NCBI GenBank assembly: GCA_029559035.1
Contig: JAKQCT010000037.1
Location: forward strand, 1-34,863
Reading direction: 5' to 3'
Origin: Acidobacteriota bacterium
GTDB taxonomy: Bacteria; Acidobacteriota; UBA4820
DNA length: 34,863 nucleotides
A program made the position numbers and the translations under genes. A model generated the notes under the pieces. That model ran no database searches and was not told where the DNA came from. It worked only from the letters and a program-made list of their open reading frames with translations. This document shows, one piece after another, positions 18,501-25,698 of this stretch; position 1 is the first letter of the stretch; each line of letters starts with the position of its first letter.

Positions 18501-18556
18501 GATGTCATGACAACGATCACGACAAACATGGCACTCCATCTGAGTGCTTTTCTCAT
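15536..18556 (-). CDS. TonB-dependent receptor with carboxypeptidase-regulatory-like N-terminal domain
   Basis: An outer-membrane beta-barrel transporter energised by TonB. The ATG at 18556 has GGAGGTG six bases upstream and starts directly at the signal peptide (residues 1-25, ending AIFAQ). The protein is 1006 residues: an Ig-like CarboxypepD-regulatory domain at about 28-112 (GRVSDDKGEPIPGATIRISG), a plug at about 115-260 (MVVTGAAPIIDTKKVETGAN) and a barrel rich in alternating aromatic strands ending in RFAIQWNF, whose final Phe suits BAM-mediated insertion. No SusD-like gene is adjacent. The neighbouring divergent OPT transporter makes peptides a reasonable guess for the substrate, but the barrel sequence does not tell. 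Confidence 0.94.
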   Translation of the reverse strand: MRKALRWSAMFVVIVVMTSMAIFAQSSGGALQGRVSDDKGEPIPGATIRISGPALQGTQGAGTDLNGEYFFPFLPTGRDYSVKVEMSGYATAIRNGVEVPLGTTIKLNFQLSTSGAEMVVTGAAPIIDTKKVETGANISDTMISAIPLDRSSRGIAFLAPGAVTSGLANQPSFGGASGPENSYIVNGVEVVGSGDGRNMMNMNFDFIEATEVKTGGMDAEFGGLMGGAVNSITKSGGNEFHGGLFAYYWDDSLGANERKIDNPTVVDYIDANKIYDIGGYIGGYIIKDKLWFFTSYDYNKEEATWTADGYDANVTLGGHPSYSWARGTGYEISTKDPQYAMKLTYNFNANHRFVLSFFGNQMKTNDVRNLANPSAVASAYDLKRKNYAANIVWNATWTPKFFTEMNIGTRRTWMDSKPKNALAMNNWGYYYRYGSGTYAGYQVIPTGTYTYDAATRGINLDSWLPSLGGRTYEIEKDYNDQFRVKGTNLFNWVGKHELSYGFQHFKVTYNDNFNYTGPGITEVNDYTPFWGMTSMGGSVVRWHRTAADLNGNGIEDDFLYRAQMFMNSQAKETEQKYYAYWIQDNWQLTDYFMLKLGVRLDQIHMEGGENIAIIPNPIGTDADGNTMYGLGHFGSAPSRSMKINDEWAPRVGFTWDVFHNGKSKLYGFHGWYYERIPNTLAIRALTTEFFHFAYYTDYQLTQPYNYPGYAYTYGIGETKITGGPDGSKIKGSFNKETILGLQYELKPDLNLGARLIYRELGRAIEDISLDGASTYIVTNPDAWTDVWAADPFGRPGYQWRFPKPTRIYKALELTVDKRFSNNWQMGGSYVLSRLHGNYEGLFSNDNGQLDPNITSKYDIPSLLENAYGLLPNDRTHVLKLYGSYSFPWGLDLSGNFQLQSGTPISKLGADDAYGLNEGFCATRGTAGRTPTIWTIDVGARYHFKLWKSDLGFRVDILNLTNNQKTTTVDQTYNTESTADVQTYPYFGMETEHQRARRVRFAIQWNF

Positions 18557-18656
18557 CTTAGTCACCTCCATAACCTCCTTATAAACCAAGTTTAAAGAAT
18601 GTCCGAATTTACAGCTTTCCCGTATGTCCAATCACCTCCTTCCACAACACATTGAT

Positions 18657-18685
18657 ATGGTAGCAATCCTTGGACACTTTGTCAA
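18657..18685 (-). promoter_or_regulatory. Sigma-70-type promoter of the TonB receptor gene
   Basis: On the minus strand TTGACA (18680-18685) is followed after exactly 17 bases by TACCAT (18657-18662). The leader of about 95 bases down to the ATG carries three Shine-Dalgarno-like GGAGG sites, of which the last serves the annotated start. Confidence 0.75.
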
Positions 18686-18711
18686 GAGTTTTGCCCCCCC
18701 CCGGAAAGCCC

Positions 18712-18740
18712 TTGATATCCTTCGGGAACAAAGGTATTCT
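18712..18740 (+). promoter_or_regulatory. Probable promoter of the OPT transporter gene
   Basis: TTGATA (18712-18717), 17 bases, TATTCT (18735-18740). Transcription would begin near 18747, which favours the TTG start at 18765 with GGAGG at 18755-18759. It lies 26 bases from the oppositely oriented TonB promoter. Confidence 0.55.
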
Positions 18741-18764
18741 TGGAGGGTTCCAGTGGAGGTCGAA

Positions 18765-21059
18765 TTGGATCCGAAAGACATGTCAGGAACCCCGGAAGAG
18801 AGAGAGAAAGAGTGGCTTGAGAAGGTTTACAGGGGAGGCACCGAACCCGAGATAACGGCAAGGGGCCTCATACTCGGACTTCTCATAGGGGCCGTATTGT
18901 CGCTTTCCAACCTGTATGTTGGCTTCAAGACGGGCTGGAGCCTGGGAGTAACGATAACGGCGGCCATAATGTCCTTCGCCCTCTTCAAAAGCCTCAGGAA
19001 GATCCTCCCATTCTTCTTTAAGAAGGACATGGGCATCCTGGAGCTTAACATCCTCCAGACGACCGCTTCCGCCTGCGCGTTCATAGCCTCCGCCGGACTG
19101 GTCTCAGCGGTTCCGGCCCTCCTCATGGTCTCGGGCAAGAGCCTTCCCAACCTCCACCTGATCCTCTGGGTCATGGCGATCCTCTACCTCGGCCTCTTCA
19201 TGGCCATACCGATGAAAAGGCAGATGATCAACGTCGAGGACCTGAAATTCCCGACGGGTTTCGCCACTTCCGAGGTCCTGATGGGAATGTACGCCAAGGG
19301 CGACGATTCGATAAGGAAGGCGAAAGCCCTCTTCTGGTCGCTCGGCTTGGGGGTCGTTGTCGCGTTCCTCAGGGACGCCCACCCGCTCATAATGGCGAAG
19401 TTCAACGTCCTCAGGGGCGCTGTAATGCCCGCCTGGATAAAGAACCTTCTGCTATCGCCGATACCCGCGACCTTCGGACCCTCCTCCCTGCCGTTCTTCT
19501 CGATCCCCCTCGCCAGGCTCACCCTAAGCTTCGAGGGGAGCTTCATAATGATGGGGGCCGGAGCGATAATGGGGATAAGGGCCGGAGCTTCGCTCCTGCT
19601 CGGCGCGCTCGTCGGCTACGGCGTCCTTTCCCCCATGGCGATAAACAGCGGGGACATCACCCACGACCCTCCGAGGCTGGTCTCCGAGCTTTCCGTCAAA
19701 AAACCGGGCGAAGCTGGCGCGCTCAGTTTTCCACTCCAGATTCCCTCAGGGGCGGCCTTCTTCTTCAAGACCGGCGCCTGCGAAGGGCCGCGCGGAGATT
19801 TCAGGGAGGAGCTGCTCGCCTTCTCGCCGACCGAACCGCTCACGATTGCCGACGAAGAGGGACTGCTTCGTTTCCTGAACTCGGAAAAACTTCCAGACGG
19901 CTCTCTCAATCCCATCTTCGGAAAGGTCTTTTTCGCCGTCTCCGCGGGAAAACTCACGGCGAGCGCGTCCCCGCTGACCCACTGGGATTCTTTCATTGAA
20001 TCGGGGGAAGCTAGCGGCAACGCCCTCCTGGGTTTTCCTCCCGGATCAAGGCACCAGGTGAATTACGGAGGATTCAGGAACGTGGTCAAGTGGCTGATGT
20101 GGCCCGGCGTAGCGATGATGGTCGCGGCGGGCCTTCTGAGCTTCTTCATGCAGTGGAAGACGGTCCTCAGGGCCTTCAAGGGGCTTTCCGACCTGGTCAA
20201 GGGGGTCAAAGGCTCCTCGGGCGACGAGGCGTCGCGGGTGGAGATACCCGCAAGCTGGTTCCTCATCGGCTTCATCGCGGCGGGGATTGGAGCGGTGATC
20301 CTGCAGATGATGTTCTTCGGTATTAGCTGGTGGATGGGCACCATCGCCGTCGTCATGACCTTCTTCCTCGCGATAGTCGCGTGCAGGGCGACCGGCGAGA
20401 CCGACATAACCCCCGTGGGCGCGATGGGAAAGATTACCCAGCTCATGTACGGCGCCATAGCTCCCGGCAACATGGTGGCGAACCTTATGACCGCCAACGT
20501 CACGGGCGGAGCGGCGACATCTTCGGCCGACCTGCTCCAGTCCCTCAAGTGCGGATACAGGATAGGGGCGAGCCCGAGGAAACAGTTCCTTGCGATGATC
20601 CTGGGAGTCATCGGCGGAGCGCTGATCTGCGTCCCCGTTTACAACATCCTGATCCCGAGCGCCGACGTGATCGGAACCGACAAGCTTCCCGCGCCTGCGG
20701 CGCAGACCTGGGCGGGTGTCGCCATCCTGCTCTCGAAGGGGCTCAGCGCCCTTCCCGTTTCCGCGAGGTGGGGACTGCTCTGGGGCGCCGTCTTCGGCAT
20801 AGTCATCACCCTTATAGAAAGGAATTTCCCCAGATCCAGAAGCTGGCTGCCCTCTCCGACCGCCATGGGCATTGCCTTCGTCATACCCGCGTTCAACTCG
20901 GTGAGCATGTTCCTGGGCGCCCTGATCGCCTACATCCTTGAAAAGAGCAGGCCCGTCGTGGCGGAGAACTACACGGTTCCCGTCGCTTCCGGAGTGATCG
21001 CGGGGGAGAGCATCATGGGGATACTCGTGGCGATGCTCATAGCCTTCCAGGTCCTGTGA
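18765..21059 (+). CDS. OPT-family oligopeptide transporter
   Basis: An inner-membrane secondary transporter of the OPT family, which imports peptides or metal chelates with protons. I chose the TTG at 18765 (GGAGG five bases upstream, downstream of the predicted promoter), giving 764 residues. A GTG at 18753 is nearly as good, while the open frame from 18624 runs through the divergent promoters. The family blocks are clear: ITARGLILGLLIGAVLSLSN near the N-terminus, FPTGFATSEVLMG, and MVANLMTANVTGGAATSSAD in the second half. A soluble stretch of about 130 residues (roughly 298-433) lies between two membrane segments, before WLMWPGVAMMVAAG. The PHP gene follows after ten bases. Confidence 0.92.
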   Translation: MDPKDMSGTPEEREKEWLEKVYRGGTEPEITARGLILGLLIGAVLSLSNLYVGFKTGWSLGVTITAAIMSFALFKSLRKILPFFFKKDMGILELNILQTTASACAFIASAGLVSAVPALLMVSGKSLPNLHLILWVMAILYLGLFMAIPMKRQMINVEDLKFPTGFATSEVLMGMYAKGDDSIRKAKALFWSLGLGVVVAFLRDAHPLIMAKFNVLRGAVMPAWIKNLLLSPIPATFGPSSLPFFSIPLARLTLSFEGSFIMMGAGAIMGIRAGASLLLGALVGYGVLSPMAINSGDITHDPPRLVSELSVKKPGEAGALSFPLQIPSGAAFFFKTGACEGPRGDFREELLAFSPTEPLTIADEEGLLRFLNSEKLPDGSLNPIFGKVFFAVSAGKLTASASPLTHWDSFIESGEASGNALLGFPPGSRHQVNYGGFRNVVKWLMWPGVAMMVAAGLLSFFMQWKTVLRAFKGLSDLVKGVKGSSGDEASRVEIPASWFLIGFIAAGIGAVILQMMFFGISWWMGTIAVVMTFFLAIVACRATGETDITPVGAMGKITQLMYGAIAPGNMVANLMTANVTGGAATSSADLLQSLKCGYRIGASPRKQFLAMILGVIGGALICVPVYNILIPSADVIGTDKLPAPAAQTWAGVAILLSKGLSALPVSARWGLLWGAVFGIVITLIERNFPRSRSWLPSPTAMGIAFVIPAFNSVSMFLGALIAYILEKSRPVVAENYTVPVASGVIAGESIMGILVAMLIAFQVL

Positions 21060-21069
21060 CAGTGAAAAT

Positions 21070-21852
21070 ATGCTGAAAGCCTTCCTGGACCACCACACTC
21101 ATTCCCTCTTCTCCTGGGACAGCCAGTGCCCGATCGAGGACATGATCGCTTCCGCCCGCAGGCAGGACCTCGGCGGGTTCATCCTCACCGACCATCTCGA
21201 GGTGCACCCGGGCGACCGCGGATACGGCTACTATGACCACGAAAAAAGGTTCGAAGCGTTCGAGACCGCGAGGGAACTCGCTCCGGACCTGAGGCTCCGT
21301 TTCGGCATCGAGGTCACCCACCATCCAAAACACGTCGACGAAATAAAGACCTTCCTCAGGAGCCGCAGGTTCAGCTATGTCCTCGGAGCCGTCCACGACA
21401 TAGGCTGGGAGGAGGTCCCCAAATTCATGGAGCGGGCCGAAAAAGAGGGGGACGATCTGAGGGAGAGCCTCGACCCCTATTTCCTCGACTGCCTGAAGCT
21501 GGTCGAGAGCAACCTTTACGACGGGCTCGCTCATCTCGACTTCCCCAAGAGATACATGAAGCCGCGGCCCGCGGCGGATTTCTTCGCGCAGAACTACGAA
21601 AGGATCATAAGGTCCGTGCTCACGGCCTGCCTCGACATGGGGGTCTTCCTCGAAGTGAACACGGCGCCCTACCGTGTCGGGATCCAGGAACCTTATCCCG
21701 GCTGGCCGATCCTGGCTTTGTACCGAAGGCTGGGCGGCCGGGAAGTGGTGCTCTCTTCCGACGCTCACAGGCCAGAGGACCTGGCCACGGCTTTCGAGGC
21801 GGTCGTGAAAGAGCTTTCCAGGATGGGGATAACCGTCAGGAACGCCGGCTGA
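21070..21852 (+). CDS. PHP-domain phosphoesterase, histidinol-phosphatase type
   Basis: The 260-residue protein belongs to the PHP family of metal-dependent phosphoesterases. The signature motifs occur in order: DHHTHS at residues 7-12, TDH near 41, the GIEVTHH block near 85, GAVHD near 108 and SDAHRPED near 235. Together they supply the His/Asp/Glu ligands for a two- or three-metal site. The closest textbook member of this size is the HisK-type histidinol phosphatase, but no other his gene is in the window, so the substrate could be another phosphomonoester. It starts ten bases after the OPT gene and is probably co-transcribed, although no strong ribosome-binding site is seen. Confidence 0.85.
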   Translation: MLKAFLDHHTHSLFSWDSQCPIEDMIASARRQDLGGFILTDHLEVHPGDRGYGYYDHEKRFEAFETARELAPDLRLRFGIEVTHHPKHVDEIKTFLRSRRFSYVLGAVHDIGWEEVPKFMERAEKEGDDLRESLDPYFLDCLKLVESNLYDGLAHLDFPKRYMKPRPAADFFAQNYERIIRSVLTACLDMGVFLEVNTAPYRVGIQEPYPGWPILALYRRLGGREVVLSSDAHRPEDLATAFEAVVKELSRMGITVRNAG

Positions 21853-21891
21853 GAAAGCTCCGCGCCGGAAGACCCGCGATACCCGCTTTTC

Positions 21892-21920
21892 TTGACATCA
21901 AAGCGATATGCCTATATCCT
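21892..21920 (+). promoter_or_regulatory. Promoter of the GAF-protein gene
   Basis: TTGACA (21892-21897), 17-base spacer, TATCCT (21915-21920), followed by an A/T-rich stretch and the start codon at 21966. Consensus -35 and good -10 in an otherwise GC-rich region. Confidence 0.75.
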
Positions 21921-21965
21921 TATTTCTTGTGAAGATTGAAGTTATGACAAGAGAAAGGGCCTGAA

Positions 21966-23186
21966 ATGAGCAATAAGGATATTATCAGGGAACGGCTGGG
22001 AGAAGCGCTTTCAGATCTTAACATCTCCATCACTTCGCTCAAGGACGAGCTCTCGAGGATCCAGGCTCTTGTTCCCGCCCCGCCCGATCTTGACCAGGTC
22101 GCCGCGGCGGTCTCCGACGCGATCCCCGAACCCGAACCTGTAAAGGCCGAAGCTCCGCCCGCGCAGGGGCAGGCCTTCAACAACAAGCTCCTTTACCATG
22201 TCGGAAAGCTCGAATACTCGTCAAACCAGTCCGAGATACTGAAAGAGCTGATGGAGTACATCAGAGAGTACGCCGAGAGGGCCCTTCTCTACATCGTGAA
22301 GGACGACAACGGCAAGGTCTGGAACCACTTCGGTTTCGACGGACAGTCTCCCCAGACATGGACCGCTTCGCTCTCAGGCGACCCTCTGCTGAAGAGACTC
22401 ATGGCGAACAGGAGCAGGCTCATACTGGACGGCAGCCTTCCCGGCTTCATACCCGCGAAGGGCGGCGTGAAGAGATGCATGGTCTCTCCCCTCCTGCTCA
22501 AAGGCAAGGTGGCGGCATTCGTTTACGCCGATTCAGGCGCCGACGGAAAGCTCGACCATTACTCGATAGACATCCTCATCCGCACCGCCTCGCTCGTTTT
22601 GGACCTGATGCCCCTGCGTCAGAAGAGGGACCCGCAGCCTCCTACGCTCGAAGAAGCCGGCATAATCGGCTTCGGGCAGGCGGCTTCCTCGCCGATCGAA
22701 CAGGAACCGGAGGAGGTTTTCGAGGAAGCCGAGGAGATCCCCGTCGAAGCGGTCGAAGAAGAATCCCCGCTTGAAAGGACGGCCGCTTCCCGCCCGAGGG
22801 ACACCGCGAGGCTCGACGAGCCCGAACCGGCTTCAGCCCCGGTGGAACCTGCGGAAGTTGTTGAAGAAGCTCCCCCGCCCCCTCCGCCCCCGCCGAAGGC
22901 CGCTCCCGAAGAGGAGCCTGTCCCGCCCGAGGAGCAGAAGGAGCACGAAGGTGCGAAGAGGTTCGCCAGGCTTCTCATCCAGGAGATCGCCCTCTACCAC
23001 CCCGACGAGATCGAAGCGGGAAGGACCAACAAGAACCTCTACTCCGTCCTCAGGGACGATATCGAGAGAAGCCGTGAAGCCTTCGAACAGAGATACCAGA
23101 AGCCAAGCATCCGCAAGAGGGATTATTTCAGGAAAGCCCTCGTGCAGTACCTCGCGGACGGCGATCCGACGGCTTTGGGCAACTAG
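21966..23186 (+). CDS. GAF-like sensor protein with disordered linker and C-terminal helical motif
   Basis: The protein has 406 residues and no signal peptide. Residues 5-30 are helical; about 75-220 have the alpha/beta pattern of a GAF domain (EYAERALLYIVKDDNGKVW, then SPLLLKGKVAAFVYADSG). About 225-325 is a disordered acidic, proline-rich linker including a run of prolines. Residues 327-406 (FARLLIQEIALYHPDEIEAG through DYFRKALVQYLADGDPTALG) form a helical module that I remember at the end of acidobacterial regulators. No output enzyme is present, so it may sense a ligand and bind a partner. It has its own promoter, and the downstream transglycosylase frame overlaps its end. Domain call moderate; function unknown. 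Confidence 0.75.
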   Translation: MSNKDIIRERLGEALSDLNISITSLKDELSRIQALVPAPPDLDQVAAAVSDAIPEPEPVKAEAPPAQGQAFNNKLLYHVGKLEYSSNQSEILKELMEYIREYAERALLYIVKDDNGKVWNHFGFDGQSPQTWTASLSGDPLLKRLMANRSRLILDGSLPGFIPAKGGVKRCMVSPLLLKGKVAAFVYADSGADGKLDHYSIDILIRTASLVLDLMPLRQKRDPQPPTLEEAGIIGFGQAASSPIEQEPEEVFEEAEEIPVEAVEEESPLERTAASRPRDTARLDEPEPASAPVEPAEVVEEAPPPPPPPPKAAPEEEPVPPEEQKEHEGAKRFARLLIQEIALYHPDEIEAGRTNKNLYSVLRDDIERSREAFEQRYQKPSIRKRDYFRKALVQYLADGDPTALGN

Positions 23187-25245
23187 CCTACAACTTCTCT
23201 TTTTCCTGATACTGGCCCTGTTCGTTTCCGGAAAACAGCCGGAAACGGACCTGGGGCTCGTGTCGCGCCTCCCGGTTTCCGAGAGGATCCCCGCGCTGGA
23301 AAAACTCCTCGCGGAGAGAGAACCTTCCATCCCCCGCTGGCAGGCGAAGCTTCTCCTCGGAAAGAGCTATGTCGAGAACAAGGATTTCGCGAAAGCAGAG
23401 GCGGTCCTCGACCAGCCCGACGTCAGGCAGTGCCCCCTATGGGAGTTCGGGACAAGGTATATCATCGAAGCGCGGGAGGGAAAGGACTCGAAGTATTCCG
23501 GGATCGACCTCTGGAAGAAGCTGCACGAAGCGGAGGGAGAGGCTTCGTTCCGGGTAGAAGCCGCCGGAAAACTTGCCGGTTACCATTTCTCCTCCGGAAA
23601 TTACGAAAAGGCCCTGCCTCTTCTGGAAAGCCTGCTGGCCTCTTTTCCTGACAACCCTTCGCTCAACTACAAGATCGCGAGGTCCTACTTCGCCTCCTCC
23701 GGAAGGGCCATGGCGATGCCGTTCGCGAAAAAGCTCTACACGGAATTCCCCGTGTCCAGGGAGACCCTCGCGCTTTTCGAGGAATGTCCGGCGCTTGAGC
23801 CCGACCTCTCAGAACTCACGAACGAGGAGATCAGAAAGAGGCTCCTCAGACTGGAGGAACAGGGAGGCTTTTTCCGACTCGAAAAGGAAATGCCCCTCTT
23901 CGAGAGGTACCTGGAACCCGACCAGTCGGCCTTCCTGAGCGCTTCGCTTCTTGTTTTCAAGAACAAGGCGCCCGAGGCCGTGGGGCTCTTCCTCAAAACT
24001 CCGCCCTCTTCGCCCCTGTACGCCAATGCGCTCGAAAAGTGCGTGTCGAACATCAAGAACGCGAAGGGCAGGGCGCCGGAGATAGAAAAAGCACTCATCC
24101 TTCTGGGCGCGAAAGAAAAGGAGAGGCTTCTCGGGGAACTGTTCGATTATTACCGGAAGGCTTCGATGAACGGCGACGCCGCGAGGATAGCGCGGCAGTT
24201 GCTCGCTTTCTCCGATCCGGACGCCGCCGAGTACCTTTACAAGGGAGCGTGGAAAACTCACCTCGCTGGAGACACGAAGAGATCTTCGACGGCCCTCCGC
24301 GAACTGGTCAAGCTTCTTCCGGACGAAAACGACTATCATCAGGCCGCGCTCTTTTCACTACTTGAGATGAAAGCCCTGAATCAGAAAGATTCCGAGGCCG
24401 CGAAAGGAGAGCTTCTCGCCTCCTCCCGCTACGGCTATTACGGCTACAGGCTAAGGGGCGGGATGCCGCCGCAAGCCGAGGCCGCTTCTTCCTCCCTGCC
24501 GCCGATCCTCTCTCCGCCGGCAAAGAAGAGCAGGAGGTTCAAGGCGGCGCTTCTCGCGGAGGCGGGGCTCGGGGATGACGCGATCGCCGAGCTCGAATCG
24601 CTCATAAAGGCCGGCGAAAGACCCGAGCTTCTGTGGGAGCTGTCCCTCGTGGCGTCGAAGGCGAAGATCTATCCCAAGTCGGTGAGGGCGGCCCGCAAGC
24701 TCTACCCCGACGCATATTCGGAGAATGGCGACAAGCTCCCGAGGCAGGCCTGGGAGATGATCTATCCACTTCCCTACTTCGACAGTTTCGAAAGGACGGC
24801 GAGAGAAAAGGGGGTGCCCCTGCCGACGCTCTACTCGATAGCCAGGCAGGAGAGCCTCTTCGACATCGCCGCAGTCTCGAAGGCAGGCGCAAGGGGGATG
24901 ATCCAGCTCATGCCCTCGACCGCGAGGATGGTTGCGAAGAAGAACGAGATACTCCTCGAATCGGACGAGATGCTCAACGACGTCGATGTCAACCTCGACA
25001 TCGGCTCCAGGTATTTCCTTTCGATCTACAGGCAGTTCGGCTCGAACCTTCCGATGGCTCTCGCCGGATACAACGCAGGCCCCGGCAGGCCAGCCGAATG
25101 GAACAAGCGGCCGAACAATCCCCAAAAGGAAACGCTTTTCATCGAATCGATCCCCTTCCGCGAGACCCGCTCCTACGTCAAGCGCATCATGAACAACATC
25201 TGGGAATACAAGAGGATCTACCCGGAGCTGAAGGACAAGGCTTAA
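23164..25245 (+). CDS. Soluble lytic murein transglycosylase, Slt70/GH23 type
   Basis: A periplasmic enzyme that cleaves peptidoglycan between MurNAc and GlcNAc to 1,6-anhydro products. The C-terminal 180 residues are a full GH23 domain: the catalytic Glu is in ARQESLF (codon 24850-24852, about residue 563), followed by AGARGMIQLMPSTA, ALAGYNAGPGR and IPFRETRSYVKRI. The N-terminal 450 residues are TPR-like superhelical repeats as in Slt70. The start is odd: the signal peptide (RRLWATSLQLLFFLILALFV) is intact, but no ATG, GTG or TTG lies in frame near it. The nearest canonical start is a GTG at 22951, deep inside the upstream gene. I set the start at an ATC at 23164 as the most signal-peptide-like point; this is uncertain. 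Confidence 0.85.
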   Translation: MRRLWATSLQLLFFLILALFVSGKQPETDLGLVSRLPVSERIPALEKLLAEREPSIPRWQAKLLLGKSYVENKDFAKAEAVLDQPDVRQCPLWEFGTRYIIEAREGKDSKYSGIDLWKKLHEAEGEASFRVEAAGKLAGYHFSSGNYEKALPLLESLLASFPDNPSLNYKIARSYFASSGRAMAMPFAKKLYTEFPVSRETLALFEECPALEPDLSELTNEEIRKRLLRLEEQGGFFRLEKEMPLFERYLEPDQSAFLSASLLVFKNKAPEAVGLFLKTPPSSPLYANALEKCVSNIKNAKGRAPEIEKALILLGAKEKERLLGELFDYYRKASMNGDAARIARQLLAFSDPDAAEYLYKGAWKTHLAGDTKRSSTALRELVKLLPDENDYHQAALFSLLEMKALNQKDSEAAKGELLASSRYGYYGYRLRGGMPPQAEAASSSLPPILSPPAKKSRRFKAALLAEAGLGDDAIAELESLIKAGERPELLWELSLVASKAKIYPKSVRAARKLYPDAYSENGDKLPRQAWEMIYPLPYFDSFERTAREKGVPLPTLYSIARQESLFDIAAVSKAGARGMIQLMPSTARMVAKKNEILLESDEMLNDVDVNLDIGSRYFLSIYRQFGSNLPMALAGYNAGPGRPAEWNKRPNNPQKETLFIESIPFRETRSYVKRIMNNIWEYKRIYPELKDKA

Positions 25246-25285
25246 CGCTTCGCTTCCCGAAGAGGGGGGCGATCCTTGCTGCCTC

Positions 25286-25333
25286 GAATTCTAACTATTC
25301 GCCTTAAGGTGGCTTAAGGCTAATAAAGAATTC
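25286..25333. repeat. Nested palindrome / hairpin
   Basis: Outer arms GAATTC (25286-25291 and 25328-25333) enclose a perfect inner hairpin GCCTTAAG-GTGG-CTTAAGGC (25301-25320). It lies 40 bases after the transglycosylase stop, without a T run, so it is not a standard terminator. Confidence 0.6.
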
Positions 25334-25401
25334 TACGGCCGCATTCCTCTTAGGCGCTCCGCTCGCAGGCTCACTGCGCTGAACACTCCCCCGGTAGAGA
25401 A

Positions 25402-25438
25402 TGTGCCCTATCGCGACGTGAAGTCGTCTTTGGGCACA
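25402..25438. repeat. Stem-loop in gene-free region
   Basis: TGTGCCC (25402-25408) pairs with GGGCACA (25432-25438), enclosing a second stem CGAC-GTGAA-GTCG. A third short hairpin (GCCC-TTC-GGGC) follows near 25448. Together with the nested palindrome it gives a run of three foldable elements in 180 bases. No gene is visible here. Confidence 0.5.
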
Positions 25439-25476
25439 ACATTTTTCGCCCTTCGGGCAGAGACGCTGACGCCAGA

Positions 25477-25655
25477 GCTGAAGACTGATGGCTGAAGGCT
25501 GAAGGAAAAAACAACAACATTTACCACAGAGGTCACCGAGGACACAGAGAAAGACAATTACAATTCACAAGGATGAACAGGATTGGAAGGATCTGAAGGC
25601 TGAAGTCTGAAGTCCTTCGGACAGGCTGAAGGCTGATGGCTGAAGGCTGAAGGAT
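25477..25655. repeat. Mini-repeat mosaic (GGCTGAA units and CACAGAGG block)
   Basis: Short tandem GGCTGAA-type heptamers occur at 25477-25505 and again at 25593-25653. Between them is a block beginning TTACCACAGAGGTCACCGAG with internal ACAGAG repeats. I recognise this style from intergenic filler in many environmental genomes; none of it reads as a gene. Confidence 0.6.
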
Positions 25656-25659
25656 TGTC

Positions 25660-25685
25660 TGTAGGGGCGAACGGCCGTTCGCCCG
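25660..25685. repeat. Palindromic repeat, copy B
   Basis: The same 20-base palindrome as at 3685-3704 (here 25665-25684), preceded by TGTAG and therefore in inverted orientation relative to copy A. It sits 13 bases before the 21-bp tandem array. Confidence 0.75.
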
Positions 25686-25698
25686 AATAAATTTCACC

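Noticed and set aside
18624-18764. Longer N-terminus of the OPT transporter
   Set aside because: The open frame runs through both predicted promoters and has no ribosome-binding site at its start.
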